Shown here piece after piece: positions 7,743 through 16,969 of a stretch of DNA of 64,000 nucleotides. Under the pieces are notes generated by a model that had not been told where the DNA came from, made no database searches, and saw only the letters and a list, made by a program, of their open reading frames with translations. The DNA comes from Gallintestinimicrobium propionicum (GTDB lineage Bacteria; Bacillota; Clostridia; Lachnospirales; Lachnospiraceae), in the NCBI RefSeq assembly GCF_025567525.1, contig NZ_JAOQJY010000008.1:1-64000 (forward strand), written 5' to 3'. Positions within the stretch are counted from its first letter, which is position 1, and each line of letters opens with the position of its first letter. The position numbers were made by a program, and so were the translations under genes.

Positions 7743-9063
7743 CTTCCAATTCTCCTATCAGATCGTATTCATAAGCGCCTGTAACTCTTGCCTGTACAAA
7801 ATCTCCCGTCATCAGTTCTCTGGAAGTGTTGATAAACAGATATCCGTCCACATTGGGCGCATCGCGGTAGGTTCTCGCCACATAAGCATTTTCGTCCGCC
7901 ACCTTGCCCTCGATCATCGCAAGCAGCGAGCGTCCGATCATGGATTCGTCCTTGTCAAACGCGATATCCTGCTGCAGCTCCATGATTTCCGCCTGACGCT
8001 CCAGCTTCACGGATTCCTCCACCTGATCCGGCATCTCTGCGGCGGGCGTATTTTCTTCCTGAGAATATGGGAAAACACCAAGGCGGTCGAATTCCATCCG
8101 ATTGACAAAATCCAACAGCTCTTCATGGTCTTTTTCCGTTTCTCCGGGGAAACCTGAAATCAATGTTGTACGCAGACAGATGTCCGGGATTTCTTCCCGA
8201 AGCTTTGCTATAATCCCTTCCAGCTCTTCTTTCCGGGTTTTGCGTCCCATTTTCGCAAGAATTTTATCGGATGCATGCTGAATCGGCATATCCAGGTAGT
8301 GACAGACTTTCGGCTGCTCCTTCATGACCTGAATCAGCTCTTTTGTAATTTCTTCCGGATAACAGTAAAGCAGGCGAATCCAGACAAGCCCTTCGATCGT
8401 GCAAAGCTTGCGCAGAAGCTCCGGCAGCATCTTTTCCCCATAAAGGTCGATGCCGTAAACGGTCGTCTCCTGTGCGACTAAGATCAGCTCCTTCGCACCG
8501 TTTTCCACCAGCTTTTTTGCCTCACGCACGAGGGAATCCATCGGAATCGATCGGTAATTGCCGCGCACAGAGGGAATAACGCAGTAGGTGCATCTCTTAT
8601 TACAGCCCTCTGCGATTTTCAGATACGCAAAATGTCCGCCTGTCGTAACACTTCTCGGAACCCCGTAAACGCAGGCGCGGTCGATATCTTCGAGATGATT
8701 CTCGCTTTTTCCTGCCAGGACGGAATCGACCGTTTCTACGATCCTATCAATCGCCGTCGTGCCAATGATCGCATCCACCTCCGGAATTTCCGTCTGAATT
8801 TCATCTTTGTAACGCTGTGCCAGACAGCCGCAGACGATCAGCGCCTTTAACTGTCCTTCCGTTTTCAATTCTGCAAGCTGCAGAATCGTGTTGATGCTCT
8901 CTTCCTTGGCGTCGCCGATAAAACAGCAGCTGTTGACAACCGCAATGTCCGCTTCCGCCTCATCATCGGTAAAGGTATAGCCCTTTTCCGCCAGCTGACC
9001 GAGCATCATTTCCGTGTCCACCAGGTTCTTATCACAACCCAGGGATACAAATAAAATCTGCAT
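7726..9063 (-). CDS. rimO: Ribosomal protein S12 methylthiotransferase RimO
   Basis: Radical-SAM enzyme that methylthiolates an aspartate of ribosomal protein S12. The 445-residue protein has the UPF0004 domain with cluster cysteines 10, 46 or 47, and 80. The radical-SAM CxxxCxxC is at Cys154, Cys158 and Cys161, and a C-terminal TRAM domain is present. The ATG at 9063 is chosen because MQILFVSLGCDKNLVD is the usual N-terminus and AAAGGAA precedes it; the longer open frame upstream runs back over the rpoZ end. RimO is preferred over the related MiaB because of LGCDKNLVD and the operon context. Confidence 0.95.
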   Translation of the reverse strand: MQILFVSLGCDKNLVDTEMMLGQLAEKGYTFTDDEAEADIAVVNSCCFIGDAKEESINTILQLAELKTEGQLKALIVCGCLAQRYKDEIQTEIPEVDAIIGTTAIDRIVETVDSVLAGKSENHLEDIDRACVYGVPRSVTTGGHFAYLKIAEGCNKRCTYCVIPSVRGNYRSIPMDSLVREAKKLVENGAKELILVAQETTVYGIDLYGEKMLPELLRKLCTIEGLVWIRLLYCYPEEITKELIQVMKEQPKVCHYLDMPIQHASDKILAKMGRKTRKEELEGIIAKLREEIPDICLRTTLISGFPGETEKDHEELLDFVNRMEFDRLGVFPYSQEENTPAAEMPDQVEESVKLERQAEIMELQQDIAFDKDESMIGRSLLAMIEGKVADENAYVARTYRDAPNVDGYLFINTSRELMTGDFVQARVTGAYEYDLIGELEDEFTK

Positions 9064-9085
9064 ATGTTGTTCCTTTCCAGGAGAT

Positions 9086-9331
9086 TTAATCTTCTTCCTC
9101 TTCCTCGCCGAGGATCTTGATCTTGCCCTGATTGAGCTCATCTACAGCGATGGAAAGCGGCTTCTCGCCGGGCTTTACCTTTACCATCGGCTCATGTCCG
9201 CCTATGATCTGTCTTGCTCTTTTTGCTGTTGCCATTACGATGGAATAACGGCTGTTTACAATCTTCTCTTCGCCGGGTTCTACCTCGCTGTTTACGACTT
9301 TCATCAGATCAGAATAAGAAGGATGTAACAT
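9086..9331 (-). CDS. rpoZ: DNA-directed RNA polymerase omega subunit
   Basis: An 81-residue omega subunit that helps assemble RNA polymerase. The core ending SRYSIVMATAKRARQI is characteristic of RpoZ, and the C-terminus is a run of Glu with a final Asp. Its start is one base past the gmk stop codon, and the ribosome binding site AAAGGAGAAAATT lies in the end of gmk, so the pair is coupled. The gmk-rpoZ order is conserved across Firmicutes. Confidence 0.95.
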   Translation of the reverse strand: MLHPSYSDLMKVVNSEVEPGEEKIVNSRYSIVMATAKRARQIIGGHEPMVKVKPGEKPLSIAVDELNQGKIKILGEEEEED

Positions 9332-9332
9332 G

Positions 9333-9968
9333 TTAATTTTCTCCTTTCACGAGAGCGTTCAGCTCTTCCTTTAAGTTTGTAATATGCTCCAAATTCAGAT
9401 TCGGGCGCTGATGCTCTGCACGGACAATCCCGTTGACCGCCTCCATGCACACTCCCAGATCGTCATTGACTACAATATAATCATACTGCTCTACAAACGC
9501 AGATTCTTCCTCTGCGCGGGAAAGACGCTTTAAAACCACGTCCTGTGTTTCCGTTCCGCGGCCTTCCAGTCGGCTCTTTAGCTCCTTTGCAGACGGGGGC
9601 AGCACAAAAATCAGCACTGCGTCCGGAAACTTTTCCTTTACTTTCAGTGCGCCCTGCACTTCGATTTCGAGCACAACGTCCTTGCCGCTGTTGCGCTGCT
9701 CTTCGACCCATGCCTTCGGCGTGCCATAATAATTGCCCACATAGCTTGCGTATTCCACAAGTCCATCCTGTGCAATCGTCTGTTCAAACGTATCGTGATC
9801 CACGAAAAAATAAGAAACGCCGTCGATTTCTCCCTCTCTCGGCTTTCTTGTCGTCATGGATACGGAAAGTGCATAATTGTCACATTCTGTCACGAGCTTT
9901 TTGACCAGCGTACCCTTTCCGACGCCGGAAAAGCCGGACACTACGACCAGCAATCCTCTATGATTCAT
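9333..9968 (-). CDS. gmk: Guanylate kinase
   Basis: Phosphorylates GMP to GDP. The 211-residue protein has the P-loop GFSGVGKG (12-19) and the GMP-binding region with TTRKPREGEIDGVSYFF. The start at 9968 is set by GAGGAGG just upstream and by alignment of MNHRGLLVVVSG with the usual N-terminus; the frame stays open further upstream within remA. It overlaps remA by 11 bases and is followed directly by rpoZ. Confidence 0.97.
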   Translation of the reverse strand: MNHRGLLVVVSGFSGVGKGTLVKKLVTECDNYALSVSMTTRKPREGEIDGVSYFFVDHDTFEQTIAQDGLVEYASYVGNYYGTPKAWVEEQRNSGKDVVLEIEVQGALKVKEKFPDAVLIFVLPPSAKELKSRLEGRGTETQDVVLKRLSRAEEESAFVEQYDYIVVNDDLGVCMEAVNGIVRAEHQRPNLNLEHITNLKEELNALVKGEN

Positions 9969-10242
9969 CCTGTTTTTCCTCCTCTGCAGACGGCTGCGTA
10001 TCCTGCGGCAGCTGAGCCCTCGCCGCAATCGTCTCCGGCAGCAACGCCGACAAAATCAACTGACTGTTTTCCATCACAAGAACCGCCTTCGTTCGTCTGC
10101 CCTGGGTGGCATCCACTGCGTTTCCGGTCTCCCTCGCCTTTTGTACGAGACGCTTGACCGGTGCCGAATCCGGGCTGACCACTGCAATGATTTTATCCGT
10201 ATTGACAATATTGCCAAAACCGATATGTATAAACTGGCTCAA
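9958..10242 (-). CDS. remA: RemA/DUF370 family DNA-binding regulator
   Basis: A 94-residue protein. The first 75 residues match the RemA family (FIHIGFGNIVNTDKIIAVVSPDSAPVKR begins the protein). In Bacillus subtilis RemA activates biofilm matrix and osmoprotection genes as a ring-shaped DNA-binding protein; the target here is unknown. The tail is Gln/Glu-rich. The start is a TTG at 10242: no ATG or GTG is available upstream in frame, and AACAGGA precedes it. It sits between yicC and gmk, overlapping gmk by 11 bases, which is the conserved Firmicute order. Confidence 0.88.
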   Translation of the reverse strand: MSQFIHIGFGNIVNTDKIIAVVSPDSAPVKRLVQKARETGNAVDATQGRRTKAVLVMENSQLILSALLPETIAARAQLPQDTQPSAEEEKQDES

Positions 10243-10256
10243 TCCTGTTTCCGCCT

Positions 10257-11135
10257 TTACTCGATATTCTGAATCTGCTCGCGTACCTTTTCGATCAGCG
10301 TCTTTAACTCGATTCCGCAGTTGGACAGCTCCAGATCGGTCGTTTTGGACAGGATCGTGTTTGCTTCGCGGTTCATTTCCTGTGCCAGGAAATCCAGCTT
10401 TCTGCCGATGCTTCCACCATCTGTCAGAGACTTTTTCATTGCAGAAATATGACTCTGCAGGCGCACAATCTCTTCATCCACACAGATTTTATCTGCATAA
10501 ACCGTAACTTCTGTCAGCAGGCGGCTCTCGTCTGCCTTGACGTCGCCGAGCAGCTCCTGCACCCGCTGGGTCAGTTTCTGACGGTATTCCGAAACAATCT
10601 GCGGAGAACGCTCTTCGATAAAATCCACATAGCCTTTCATCTCGTCGAGCTTTGCGCACAGATCGGTCTTTAACGCCTCTCCCTCGCGCACTCTCGCAGT
10701 GACAAAGCCCTCTGCCGCCGAGCGCAGCGCCTTTTCTAACGTCTTCCAGATTCCCTCTTCGTCCGGTTCTTCCTCTTCCATCGAAAATACTTCCGGAAAC
10801 CGCGCAAGGGAAGACAGCTTCGTGTCGTCTTCCAGTCCGAAATCCGCCGACATCTGTCTTAAATAATCCAGATACTTCGCAGCCACATCCTTATTATAAC
10901 GAATGCTGACCTTCTCCTGCCCGAGATCCTCGTAGGTGATAAAAACATCCACCTTGCCTCGCTGGATGTACTCTTTCAGAAGATTACGGATCGCAGCTTC
11001 GAAGAAATTCAGCTTCTTTGGCATCTTTAAATTCACGTCCAGATACCGGTGATTGACCGATTTCATCTCCACTGTAAATTTGCGGTTATCCTCGCAGATC
11101 TCACATCTGCCAAATCCCGTCATACTCTTTATCAT
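10257..11135 (-). CDS. yicC: YicC/YloC family endoribonuclease
   Basis: A 292-residue member of the YicC family, reported as endoribonucleases. It has the N-terminal signature MIKSMTGFGR, the middle SVNHRYLDVNLKMPK, and the C-terminal DUF1732 stretch (GRKLDFLAQEMNREANTI), so it is complete. The start at 11135 is set by GGGAG before ATG and by the conserved N-terminus; an open frame of 58 codons upstream is not conserved in kind. It is the first gene of the leftward operon that runs on to pgsA and perhaps cinA. Confidence 0.94.
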   Translation of the reverse strand: MIKSMTGFGRCEICEDNRKFTVEMKSVNHRYLDVNLKMPKKLNFFEAAIRNLLKEYIQRGKVDVFITYEDLGQEKVSIRYNKDVAAKYLDYLRQMSADFGLEDDTKLSSLARFPEVFSMEEEEPDEEGIWKTLEKALRSAAEGFVTARVREGEALKTDLCAKLDEMKGYVDFIEERSPQIVSEYRQKLTQRVQELLGDVKADESRLLTEVTVYADKICVDEEIVRLQSHISAMKKSLTDGGSIGRKLDFLAQEMNREANTILSKTTDLELSNCGIELKTLIEKVREQIQNIE

Positions 11136-11248
11136 CTGTTCTCCCATCCGGCCGGCGCATTTTGCCGGCAACATTGGAATTCCCATAATCCATTTTATTA
11201 TAATCGCCGACCTGGATTCCGTCAAGGATTTCTGTTGGGGTGAGCCAT

Positions 11249-11296
11249 GACAAACGCAGGAAGGATCATCCTTGCGTTTGCCGTGCGTTTTTCCCA
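11249..11296 (+). other. Inverted repeat in the yicC / rqcH divergent region
   Basis: The 285 bases between yicC and rqcH hold one clear structure: arms CAAACGCA and TGCGTTTG (about 11250-11280), followed on the plus strand by GTGCGTTTTT. It could be a leader hairpin or attenuator for rqcH. A TATACT at 11326-11331 could be the rqcH -10, but no convincing -35 was found. Nothing else was recognised in the stretch. Confidence 0.35.
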
Positions 11297-11420
11297 CGCC
11301 CCTTTTCATTCGCTGCCCGTTCTGTTATACTGATAACAGTGTCTGTGCAGATATTGTCAGCTCTCCCTGCGCAGACTTGACGCATTACCGGTCCCGGACC
11401 GAAAGAAAAGAGGAATTTTC

Positions 11421-13130
11421 ATGGCATTTGATGGCATTACCATTGCAAATATTGTAAAAGATTTACAGGACAATCTCATAGACGGTCGGCTGTCCAAAAT
11501 CGCCCAGCCTGAACCTGACGAGCTGCTCTGCACGATTAAAGGCAAAAACGGTCAGCAGCGTCTCTGTCTCTCTGCAAGCGCTTCCCTGCCGCTCATCTAT
11601 CTGACGCGCGACAATAAACCAAGCCCCATGACCGCGCCGAATTTCTGTATGCTGCTTCGAAAGCATGTCCAGAATGCGCGTATCGTCTCCATTTCCCAGC
11701 CTGGTCTGGAACGAATCGTCATTTTTGAACTGGAACACCTGGATGAGCTGGGTGATCTGCGCCGCAAAAAGCTGATCGTCGAAATCATGGGAAAGCACAG
11801 CAACATCATCTTCTGCGATGAGGACAACAAAATACTGGATAGTATCAAGCACATTTCCGGTCTGGTCAGCTCTGTCCGCGAGGTTCTGCCCGGCAAGCCG
11901 TGGTTCATCCCTCACACCCAGGAAAAATTCGACCCGCTCACTGCAGACCGCACCCTTTTTATGGAACAGGTCTTTTTAAAGCCCTGCGACTGTTTCAAGG
12001 CGCTTTATACGACTTTCACCGGACTCTCTCCCGCAATTTCACACGAAATCTGCTTCCGCGCCGGCGGGCATGCCGCACTTTCTACCGCTGCATGTACAGA
12101 TACCGATAAAGAATCTCTCTGGAACGCATTTTCTGAGATCATCACCCAGGTGAAAAACGGACAGTTTTCTCCCTGTATCGTCTATGAAAACGACGTGCCT
12201 GCAGAATATGCCGCGCTGAAGCTGACCTCCTATCCGGAATCCAGCCGCAAAGACTATGCGGAAATTTCGTCGCTTCTGGAAGATTATTATGCGGAGAAAA
12301 ACAAAATCACCCGCATCCGTCAGCGTTCTTCTGACCTGCGCAGAATCGTATCCACCGCCCTCGAGCGCAATGTCAAAAAATACGACCTCCAGTTAAAGCA
12401 GCTTAAAGACACCGAAAAACGCGACAAATACCGCATCTGGGGCGAGTTATTAAATACCTACGGTTACAGTGCACAGCCCGGTGACAAATCCCTCGAGGCG
12501 GTCAATTACTACAACGGCGAACCTGTCACAATCCCCCTCGATCCGCAGCTGACTGCCGGAGAAAATGCAAAGAAATATTTTGAAAAATATAATAAACTGA
12601 AACGTACCAATGAGGCGTTGAGTGCCCTGACCAAAGAGGTGCATGATGAAATCGAGCATCTGGAATCCGTTGCGAACGCCCTCGACATCGCACGTGCTGA
12701 GGAAGACCTTGTTCAGATCAAGGAAGAGCTGATCGAAAGCGGCTATATCCGCCGAAAAGGCGGTTCCAAAAAGGTAAAAATCACAAGCCGTCCGTTCCAC
12801 TATATCAGCAGCGATGGTTTTTCCATGTATGTCGGTAAGAACAACCTGCAGAATGAGGAACTGACCTTTAAGTTTGCTGTCGGCAACGACTGGTGGTTCC
12901 ATGCAAAGGGCAGACCGGGTTCTCATGTCATCGTAAAAACCGGCGGAAAAGAGCTTCCGGACGCAACCTTTGAAGAAGCCGCACGTCTTGCCGCCCACTA
13001 CTCCACCGGACGCGATCAGGAAAAAATCGAAGTCGATTATGTAGAGAAAAAACAGGTCAAAAAGGTGGCCGGTGCAAAGCTTGGATTCGTTATTTACCAC
13101 ACGAACTACTCTATGGTGATTTCGACGGAT
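11421..13130 (+). CDS. rqcH: NFACT family protein RqcH (3' end lost in assembly gap)
   Basis: Ribosome quality control protein that binds obstructed 50S subunits and recruits tRNA-Ala to add alanine tails. The visible 570 residues cover the NFACT-N domain (begins MAFDGITIANIVKDL), the coiled coils and HhH region (about 290-440), and the NFACT-R domain (WWFHAKGRPGSHVIVKT). The position matching the Asp97-Arg98 pair of Bacillus subtilis RqcH is Glu97-Arg98, a conservative change. The frame runs into the N-run at 13131 after NYSMVISTD. Relatives end within about 10-20 residues of that point, so the true stop is probably just inside the gap. It is also annotated as fibronectin-binding protein in older records. 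Confidence 0.93.
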
Positions 13131-13456
13131 NNNNNNNNNNNNNNNNNNNNNNNNNNNNNNNNNNNNNNNNNNNNNNNNNNNNNNNNNNNNNNNNNNNNNN
13201 NNNNNNNNNNNNNNNNNNNNNNNNNNNNNNNNNNNNNNNNNNNNNNNNNNNNNNNNNNNNNNNNNNNNNNNNNNNNNNNNNNNNNNNNNNNNNNNNNNNN
13301 NNNNNNNNNNNNNNNNNNNNNNNNNNNNNNNNNNNNNNNNNNNNNNNNNNNNNNNNNNNNNNNNNNNNNNNNNNNNNNNNNNNNNNNNNNNNNNNNNNNN
13401 NNNNNNNNNNNNNNNNNNNNNNNNNNNNNNNNNNNNNNNNNNNNNNNNNNNNNNNN
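13131..13456. other. Assembly gap (run of N)
   Basis: 326 unknown bases. The gap hides the stop codon of rqcH (from the left) and the C-terminus of a coat-like gene (from the right, minus strand). The two genes converge here, so a terminator is probably hidden too. Confidence 1.
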
Positions 13457-13634
13457 ATTTTTCCCGTGCGATCTGATACAGCTCTTCCTGAGACTGCTCG
13501 CACGCAGCCCGAAACTGTTTCAGGGTTGTTTTTAACTCTTTATTTTCTGTCTGCGGAATCATCTCGCCAAACCGCATCAGTTCTCCGTTGATTCCTGCCA
13601 GCGTGTCTGCTACCATCGTCTTATCTTCAAACAT
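13457..13634 (-). CDS. Spore coat (CotF-like) protein, C-terminus missing in gap
   Basis: Partial gene: the first 59 residues are visible (start ATG at 13634, AAGGAGAGGAAT before it), then the frame enters the N-run. The segment is helical and acidic (MFEDKTMVADTLAGINGELM; QFRAACEQSQEELYQIA). This resembles the ferritin-like helical repeats of small clostridial coat proteins of the CotF type. It follows a similar short helical gene (13655-13837) by 20 bases on the same strand, so the two form a pair. The coat assignment is inference from pattern and pairing. Confidence 0.6.
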
Positions 13635-13654
13635 ATTCCTCTCCTTGCCCCTGC

Positions 13655-13837
13655 TCAGCGCAGGAAATCCATCAACGCCTGCTTGTTCTCCATCGCGGAC
13701 TTCGCGCCTTTTTCGAAAAACTGCTTCACTTTCGCATCCTGTGCGCACTCCGCATATTCCTGCATCTTGCAATGCGTCGTATCGTATCCGCCAATCAAGT
13801 GACGTAAATTCTGCAGTTCCAGTTCCGATAAGTTCAT
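13655..13837 (-). CDS. Small spore coat-like protein
   Basis: A 60-residue helical protein (starts MNLSELELQNLRHLIGGYDT; ends MENKQALMDFLR). It resembles short clostridial proteins annotated as spore coat or CotF-related, often found beside a longer CotF-like gene as here. The ATG at 13837 is preceded by GAGAGGAAAAT, which is the 3' end of repeat family A copy 2. The long in-frame extension in another frame across this region is translation of the repeat and the N-run, and is not a gene. Confidence 0.65.
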   Translation of the reverse strand: MNLSELELQNLRHLIGGYDTTHCKMQEYAECAQDAKVKQFFEKGAKSAMENKQALMDFLR

Positions 13838-13840
13838 ATT

Positions 13841-13939
13841 TTCCTCTCATTTCTGCGCACGCTTTTTGCGCATGTCGAGTTTGTGTCAAGTGCGCTCAGA
13901 CACAAATCTCGCGATTGAAAAATTTTATTTTTCAATCTT
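13841..13939 (-). repeat. Intergenic repeat family A, copy 2 (leader of coat-like gene)
   Basis: A 99-base copy of family A. It has the same orientation relative to the downstream gene, the same three hairpin arms, and the same purine-rich 3' end (AAATGAGAGGAAA) directly before the start codon at 13837. It differs from copy 1 at only a few positions. Confidence 0.85.
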
Positions 13940-14015
13940 CTGCCTTCGTTTCTACAGATATTTTTACTTGAAAACCGCACGGTTTTCCTGATGAGTATTT
14001 CCGAACCACAGAATT

Positions 14016-15098
14016 TTATTCACGATCATCCTCGATCGGCAGCTCTGCCTCCACATAGCCCTCTTCCGGCAGGGCAATTGTGTACGGCTCCAGATAGCAG
14101 ACGATCGCTGTTTCCGTAAAATACCAGCCAATTTTCTCCGGATTCAACACTGCAATTTTTTCCTCCGCATCCGCATAATAAACGCCCGGATTTTCGCGCA
14201 GTTTGTCCCGATACGCCTCCTGCAGCAGCTGATAACATTCCTCTCTGGATTTTCCCAACAATTTTTCCAGCGTCACCTGCTGCCCGCTTTCGAGATCAAG
14301 CACATAACTTTCCCGGTGCGGGATTTTTTTCAAGTTTCCTTCCTTTAAATCAGAATCCAGCAAAACGCTCACATACTGCCCTTTCGTGCACACCCGACTG
14401 ACGCGATAGCGCTCTGTCCAACTGCCCGTCCATCCGCTGTCTTTGCTCTCCCGATAGATTTCCAACGCGGCTTGTCGGATGGAATCCCCATCCGCTTCAT
14501 AAATGCGCAGCTTTTCATTTTTCCAGTCCTCGAAAAAACGATTGACCTGCAGGACTCCGCCCGCCTTCCCGGCAAAATACGGCCACGACAGCTGCAGCTG
14601 ATACAGCACCGTCCCATCTTCCGCATGAAAATTTTCCTGCACCGTTTTTACCTGATACGTTACGCTGCCGCTTCCACCCCCAAGCAGGCTTCCCGACCGC
14701 CCGGATTCTGTCGCGCGCACATTTTCTGTCACACGCCCGGATTCTGCCACGCTCCCGCTTCCAATCCATGTCGATGCACGCTGCCATTCAGACGTTTGCA
14801 GCTGTCCATTTCTGCCCTGTCCGCCGTTTTGCAAATTCTGATCTGATGCGTGCACCTGTTCCGATGTGCGTGCCCGTTCTCCCGTTTCAGAGTTGCCCGA
14901 ATTTCCATGAAACTGTTTTGCATTGTCTGTATTTTGTTCTACGCCCTGCTGCACCTCTCCCATCTGGCTTTCCACAGAGTTTTCTTCTTTTTCACTCAGA
15001 TCGCCTTTTTGACCGCATCCGTTTACTCCAATTCCAATCCCGAGGAGCAGACACAGACACGCAACCGCGGACAAAAGCGCCCTTTGCCGTTTTATCAT
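14016..15098 (-). CDS. Lipoprotein with long low-complexity linker and DUF3298/RsiV-like domain
   Basis: A 360-residue exported protein of unknown function. A signal peptide with a lipobox (VNGC, Cys about 28) predicts lipid anchoring. Residues about 30-150 are low complexity (Gln, Asn, Gly, Ser, Glu) with recurring VRATES / VTES-type units. The C-terminal 200 residues (YQVKTVQENFHAEDG onward; QLQLSWPYFAG, RESYVLDLESGQQVTLEKLL, IGWYFTETAIVCYLEPYTIA) look like a DUF3298 domain, shared with RsiV-type anti-sigma factors. It is monocistronic in appearance, between the coat-like pair and glgA. It is similar in build to the protein at 4667-5629 but not a close copy. Confidence 0.65.
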   Translation of the reverse strand: MIKRQRALLSAVACLCLLLGIGIGVNGCGQKGDLSEKEENSVESQMGEVQQGVEQNTDNAKQFHGNSGNSETGERARTSEQVHASDQNLQNGGQGRNGQLQTSEWQRASTWIGSGSVAESGRVTENVRATESGRSGSLLGGGSGSVTYQVKTVQENFHAEDGTVLYQLQLSWPYFAGKAGGVLQVNRFFEDWKNEKLRIYEADGDSIRQAALEIYRESKDSGWTGSWTERYRVSRVCTKGQYVSVLLDSDLKEGNLKKIPHRESYVLDLESGQQVTLEKLLGKSREECYQLLQEAYRDKLRENPGVYYADAEEKIAVLNPEKIGWYFTETAIVCYLEPYTIALPEEGYVEAELPIEDDRE

Positions 15099-15152
15099 CG
15101 CATTCTGCCTTTCCTTTTTTCACAGAATGCCCGCACCGCGAAAGTTTTATAC

Positions 15153-15187
15153 AAAAAAACTGCAGACCTTTCAGCCTGCAGCTTTCC
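15153..15187 (-). terminator. Terminator after glgA
   Basis: On the minus strand CTGCAGGC - loop - GGTCTGCAG is followed by seven T (plus-strand A-run about 15154-15160). It lies about 20 bases past the glgA stop. Confidence 0.8.
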
Positions 15188-15206
15188 TATTTCATTCTGA
15201 TTCTAT

Positions 15207-16655
15207 TCAACGTCCGATCAGCCAGTCATACATCTCCTGATATTTCTGTGCGGAAACATTCCAGGAGAAGTCCGCTGCCATCGCACGGTCGATGATCTTA
15301 TTCCACTCGCGCTTCTTATCATAGTAGATCTGTTCTGCATAACGAATCGTTGCGAGCATTTCATGGGCGTTATAATTCGTAAAGGAGAATCCGGTTCCGG
15401 TTCCTTCGAATTCGTTGTAAGGCCATACGGTATCTTTTAAACCGCCGGTCTCGCGGACAATCGGAACAGTTCCGTAACGCAGGCTCATCAGCTGGCTTAA
15501 ACCGCAGGGCTCAAACAGCGACGGCATCAAAAATGCATCGCTTGCCGCATAAATCCGATGGGACAGCTCTTCAGAATAATAAATCTGTGCGGAAACCTTG
15601 CCGTTATATTTCCATGCAAAATGGCGAAACATGTTTTCATAACGTTCTTCACCGGTACCCAGTACGATAATCTGGACATTATCCTGACACAGCTCATCCA
15701 TCATGTATGCAATCAGATCGAAGCCCTTCTGGTCAGTCAGTCTGGATACGATACCGATTAGCATCGTCTTGTCATTCTGCTCCAGCCCCATATCCGCCTG
15801 CAGGGCACGTTTATTCTTAATCTTCTCTTTTCGGAAGTTCACTGCATTATAACGGTTCGTGATGTAAGGATCCGTCTCCGGATTGAACGCATCATAGTCG
15901 ATACCATTCAAAATACCACGCAGGTCATTCGAACGTGCACGGAGCAATCCGTCCAAGCCTTCGCCATAAAACGGTGTCTTGATCTCTTCTGCATAGGTCG
16001 GGCTTACGGTTGTAATCGCATCCGCATATACCAGACCGCCTTTTAACAGGTTTGCATCCTTGTATGCTTCCAGCTTATCCGGTGCAAAATAGTAATCCGG
16101 CAATCCGGTAATGCTCTGAACCTCCTTGATACTCCATTTGCCCTGGAATTTCAGGTTATGGATCGTCATAACTGTCTTGATACCCCGATAAAACTCACCG
16201 CCTGCAAAGCGTTCATGCAGATATACCGGAATCAGACCAGTCTGCCAGTCATGACAGTGAATCAAATCCGGTCTGAAACCGATCACCGGCAGAATCGACA
16301 GCGCAGCTTTTGAGAAAAATGCAAACTTTTCAATTTCAAATAAAGCGTTGTCACAGTACGGCTTAAAACCGTTAAAATAATATTCGTTATCAATAAAATA
16401 ATATTTAATCCCATCGTATTCTGCTTCCAGAATGCCGACATATTCGTTTTTCCAGTTAAATTCCATGTAGAAGTGATCTCTGTAATGGAGCATATCCTTC
16501 TTATCCTGATGCATGCAGTTATACTTGGGCAGGATAACCCTCACATCATAATATTCCTTATCAATGCCCTTCGGCAGTGATCCAACCACATCTGCCAGTC
16601 CGCCTGTCTTGATAAATGGCACACCTTCTGATGCGATGAACAAAATGTTTTTCAT
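15207..16655 (-). CDS. glgA: Glycogen synthase (ADP-glucose type, GT5)
   Basis: Extends alpha-1,4-glucan chains from ADP-glucose. The 482 residues are normal for bacterial GlgA. The N-terminal KTGGLADVVGSLPK is the nucleotide-sugar loop, and the C-terminal EPCGLSQLMSLRYGTVPIVRETGGL holds the GT-B acidic motif. The start at 16655 is set by GGAGG seven bases upstream; the extra codons before it are leader. No other glg genes are adjacent. A promoter is visible upstream (16711-16739). Confidence 0.96.
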   Translation of the reverse strand: MKNILFIASEGVPFIKTGGLADVVGSLPKGIDKEYYDVRVILPKYNCMHQDKKDMLHYRDHFYMEFNWKNEYVGILEAEYDGIKYYFIDNEYYFNGFKPYCDNALFEIEKFAFFSKAALSILPVIGFRPDLIHCHDWQTGLIPVYLHERFAGGEFYRGIKTVMTIHNLKFQGKWSIKEVQSITGLPDYYFAPDKLEAYKDANLLKGGLVYADAITTVSPTYAEEIKTPFYGEGLDGLLRARSNDLRGILNGIDYDAFNPETDPYITNRYNAVNFRKEKIKNKRALQADMGLEQNDKTMLIGIVSRLTDQKGFDLIAYMMDELCQDNVQIIVLGTGEERYENMFRHFAWKYNGKVSAQIYYSEELSHRIYAASDAFLMPSLFEPCGLSQLMSLRYGTVPIVRETGGLKDTVWPYNEFEGTGTGFSFTNYNAHEMLATIRYAEQIYYDKKREWNKIIDRAMAADFSWNVSAQKYQEMYDWLIGR

Positions 16656-16710
16656 GATACATCCTCCCACTTGATTATAATCCTCGGAATAAACCCCGTT
16701 TATTATATTC

Positions 16711-16739
16711 ATTATACATCATTCCTGCCTTTTGTTAAA
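16711..16739 (-). promoter_or_regulatory. glgA promoter
   Basis: On the minus strand TTTAAC (16734-16739) and TATAAT (16711-16716) are spaced by 17 bases, about 55 bases before the glgA start codon. Confidence 0.65.
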
Positions 16740-16781
16740 GGGGCATTTGTGGGAAATGTAAAGAACCTATACGGTAAAATA

Positions 16782-16907
16782 GAATGTACCTTGGCACATT
16801 CTCGCGCCGAGGCGCGGTTGCTTCGGCAACCATCTACCCTTGCGCCGAGTGCGCATCCTCGCGGAGCGTTTTTTATCATATGGAAATGAAGTTTTCATAC
16901 GATAAAA
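16782..16907 (+). repeat. Intergenic repeat family B, copy 1
   Basis: One of five full copies (others at 30841, 34508, 34635, 48309), all in the same orientation. The unit is a string of hairpins: GAATGTGCC/GGCACATTC, GCGCC/GGCGC, GGTTGC/GCAACC, and a 3' hairpin TATCGTATGGAAAC/GTTTCC.ATACGATA. It lies between the tpiA stop and the glgA promoter. This copy has small changes (GTACC in place of GTGCC; TCATATGGAAATGAAG in the last hairpin). The rest of the 314-base interval has the glgA promoter and nothing else recognised. Confidence 0.88.
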
Positions 16908-16969
16908 AAGGGCTGACGCCCGACAAATATTGCCGAAGCGCCAGCCCTGTCTCTGCACAAAGTCAGATC

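Noticed and set aside
12450..13889. A 479-codon minus-strand frame across the N-run
   Set aside because: It is stitched together by translation of N and covers rqcH in antisense plus repeat family A. Only the first part of the coat-like gene (13457-13634) within it is real.
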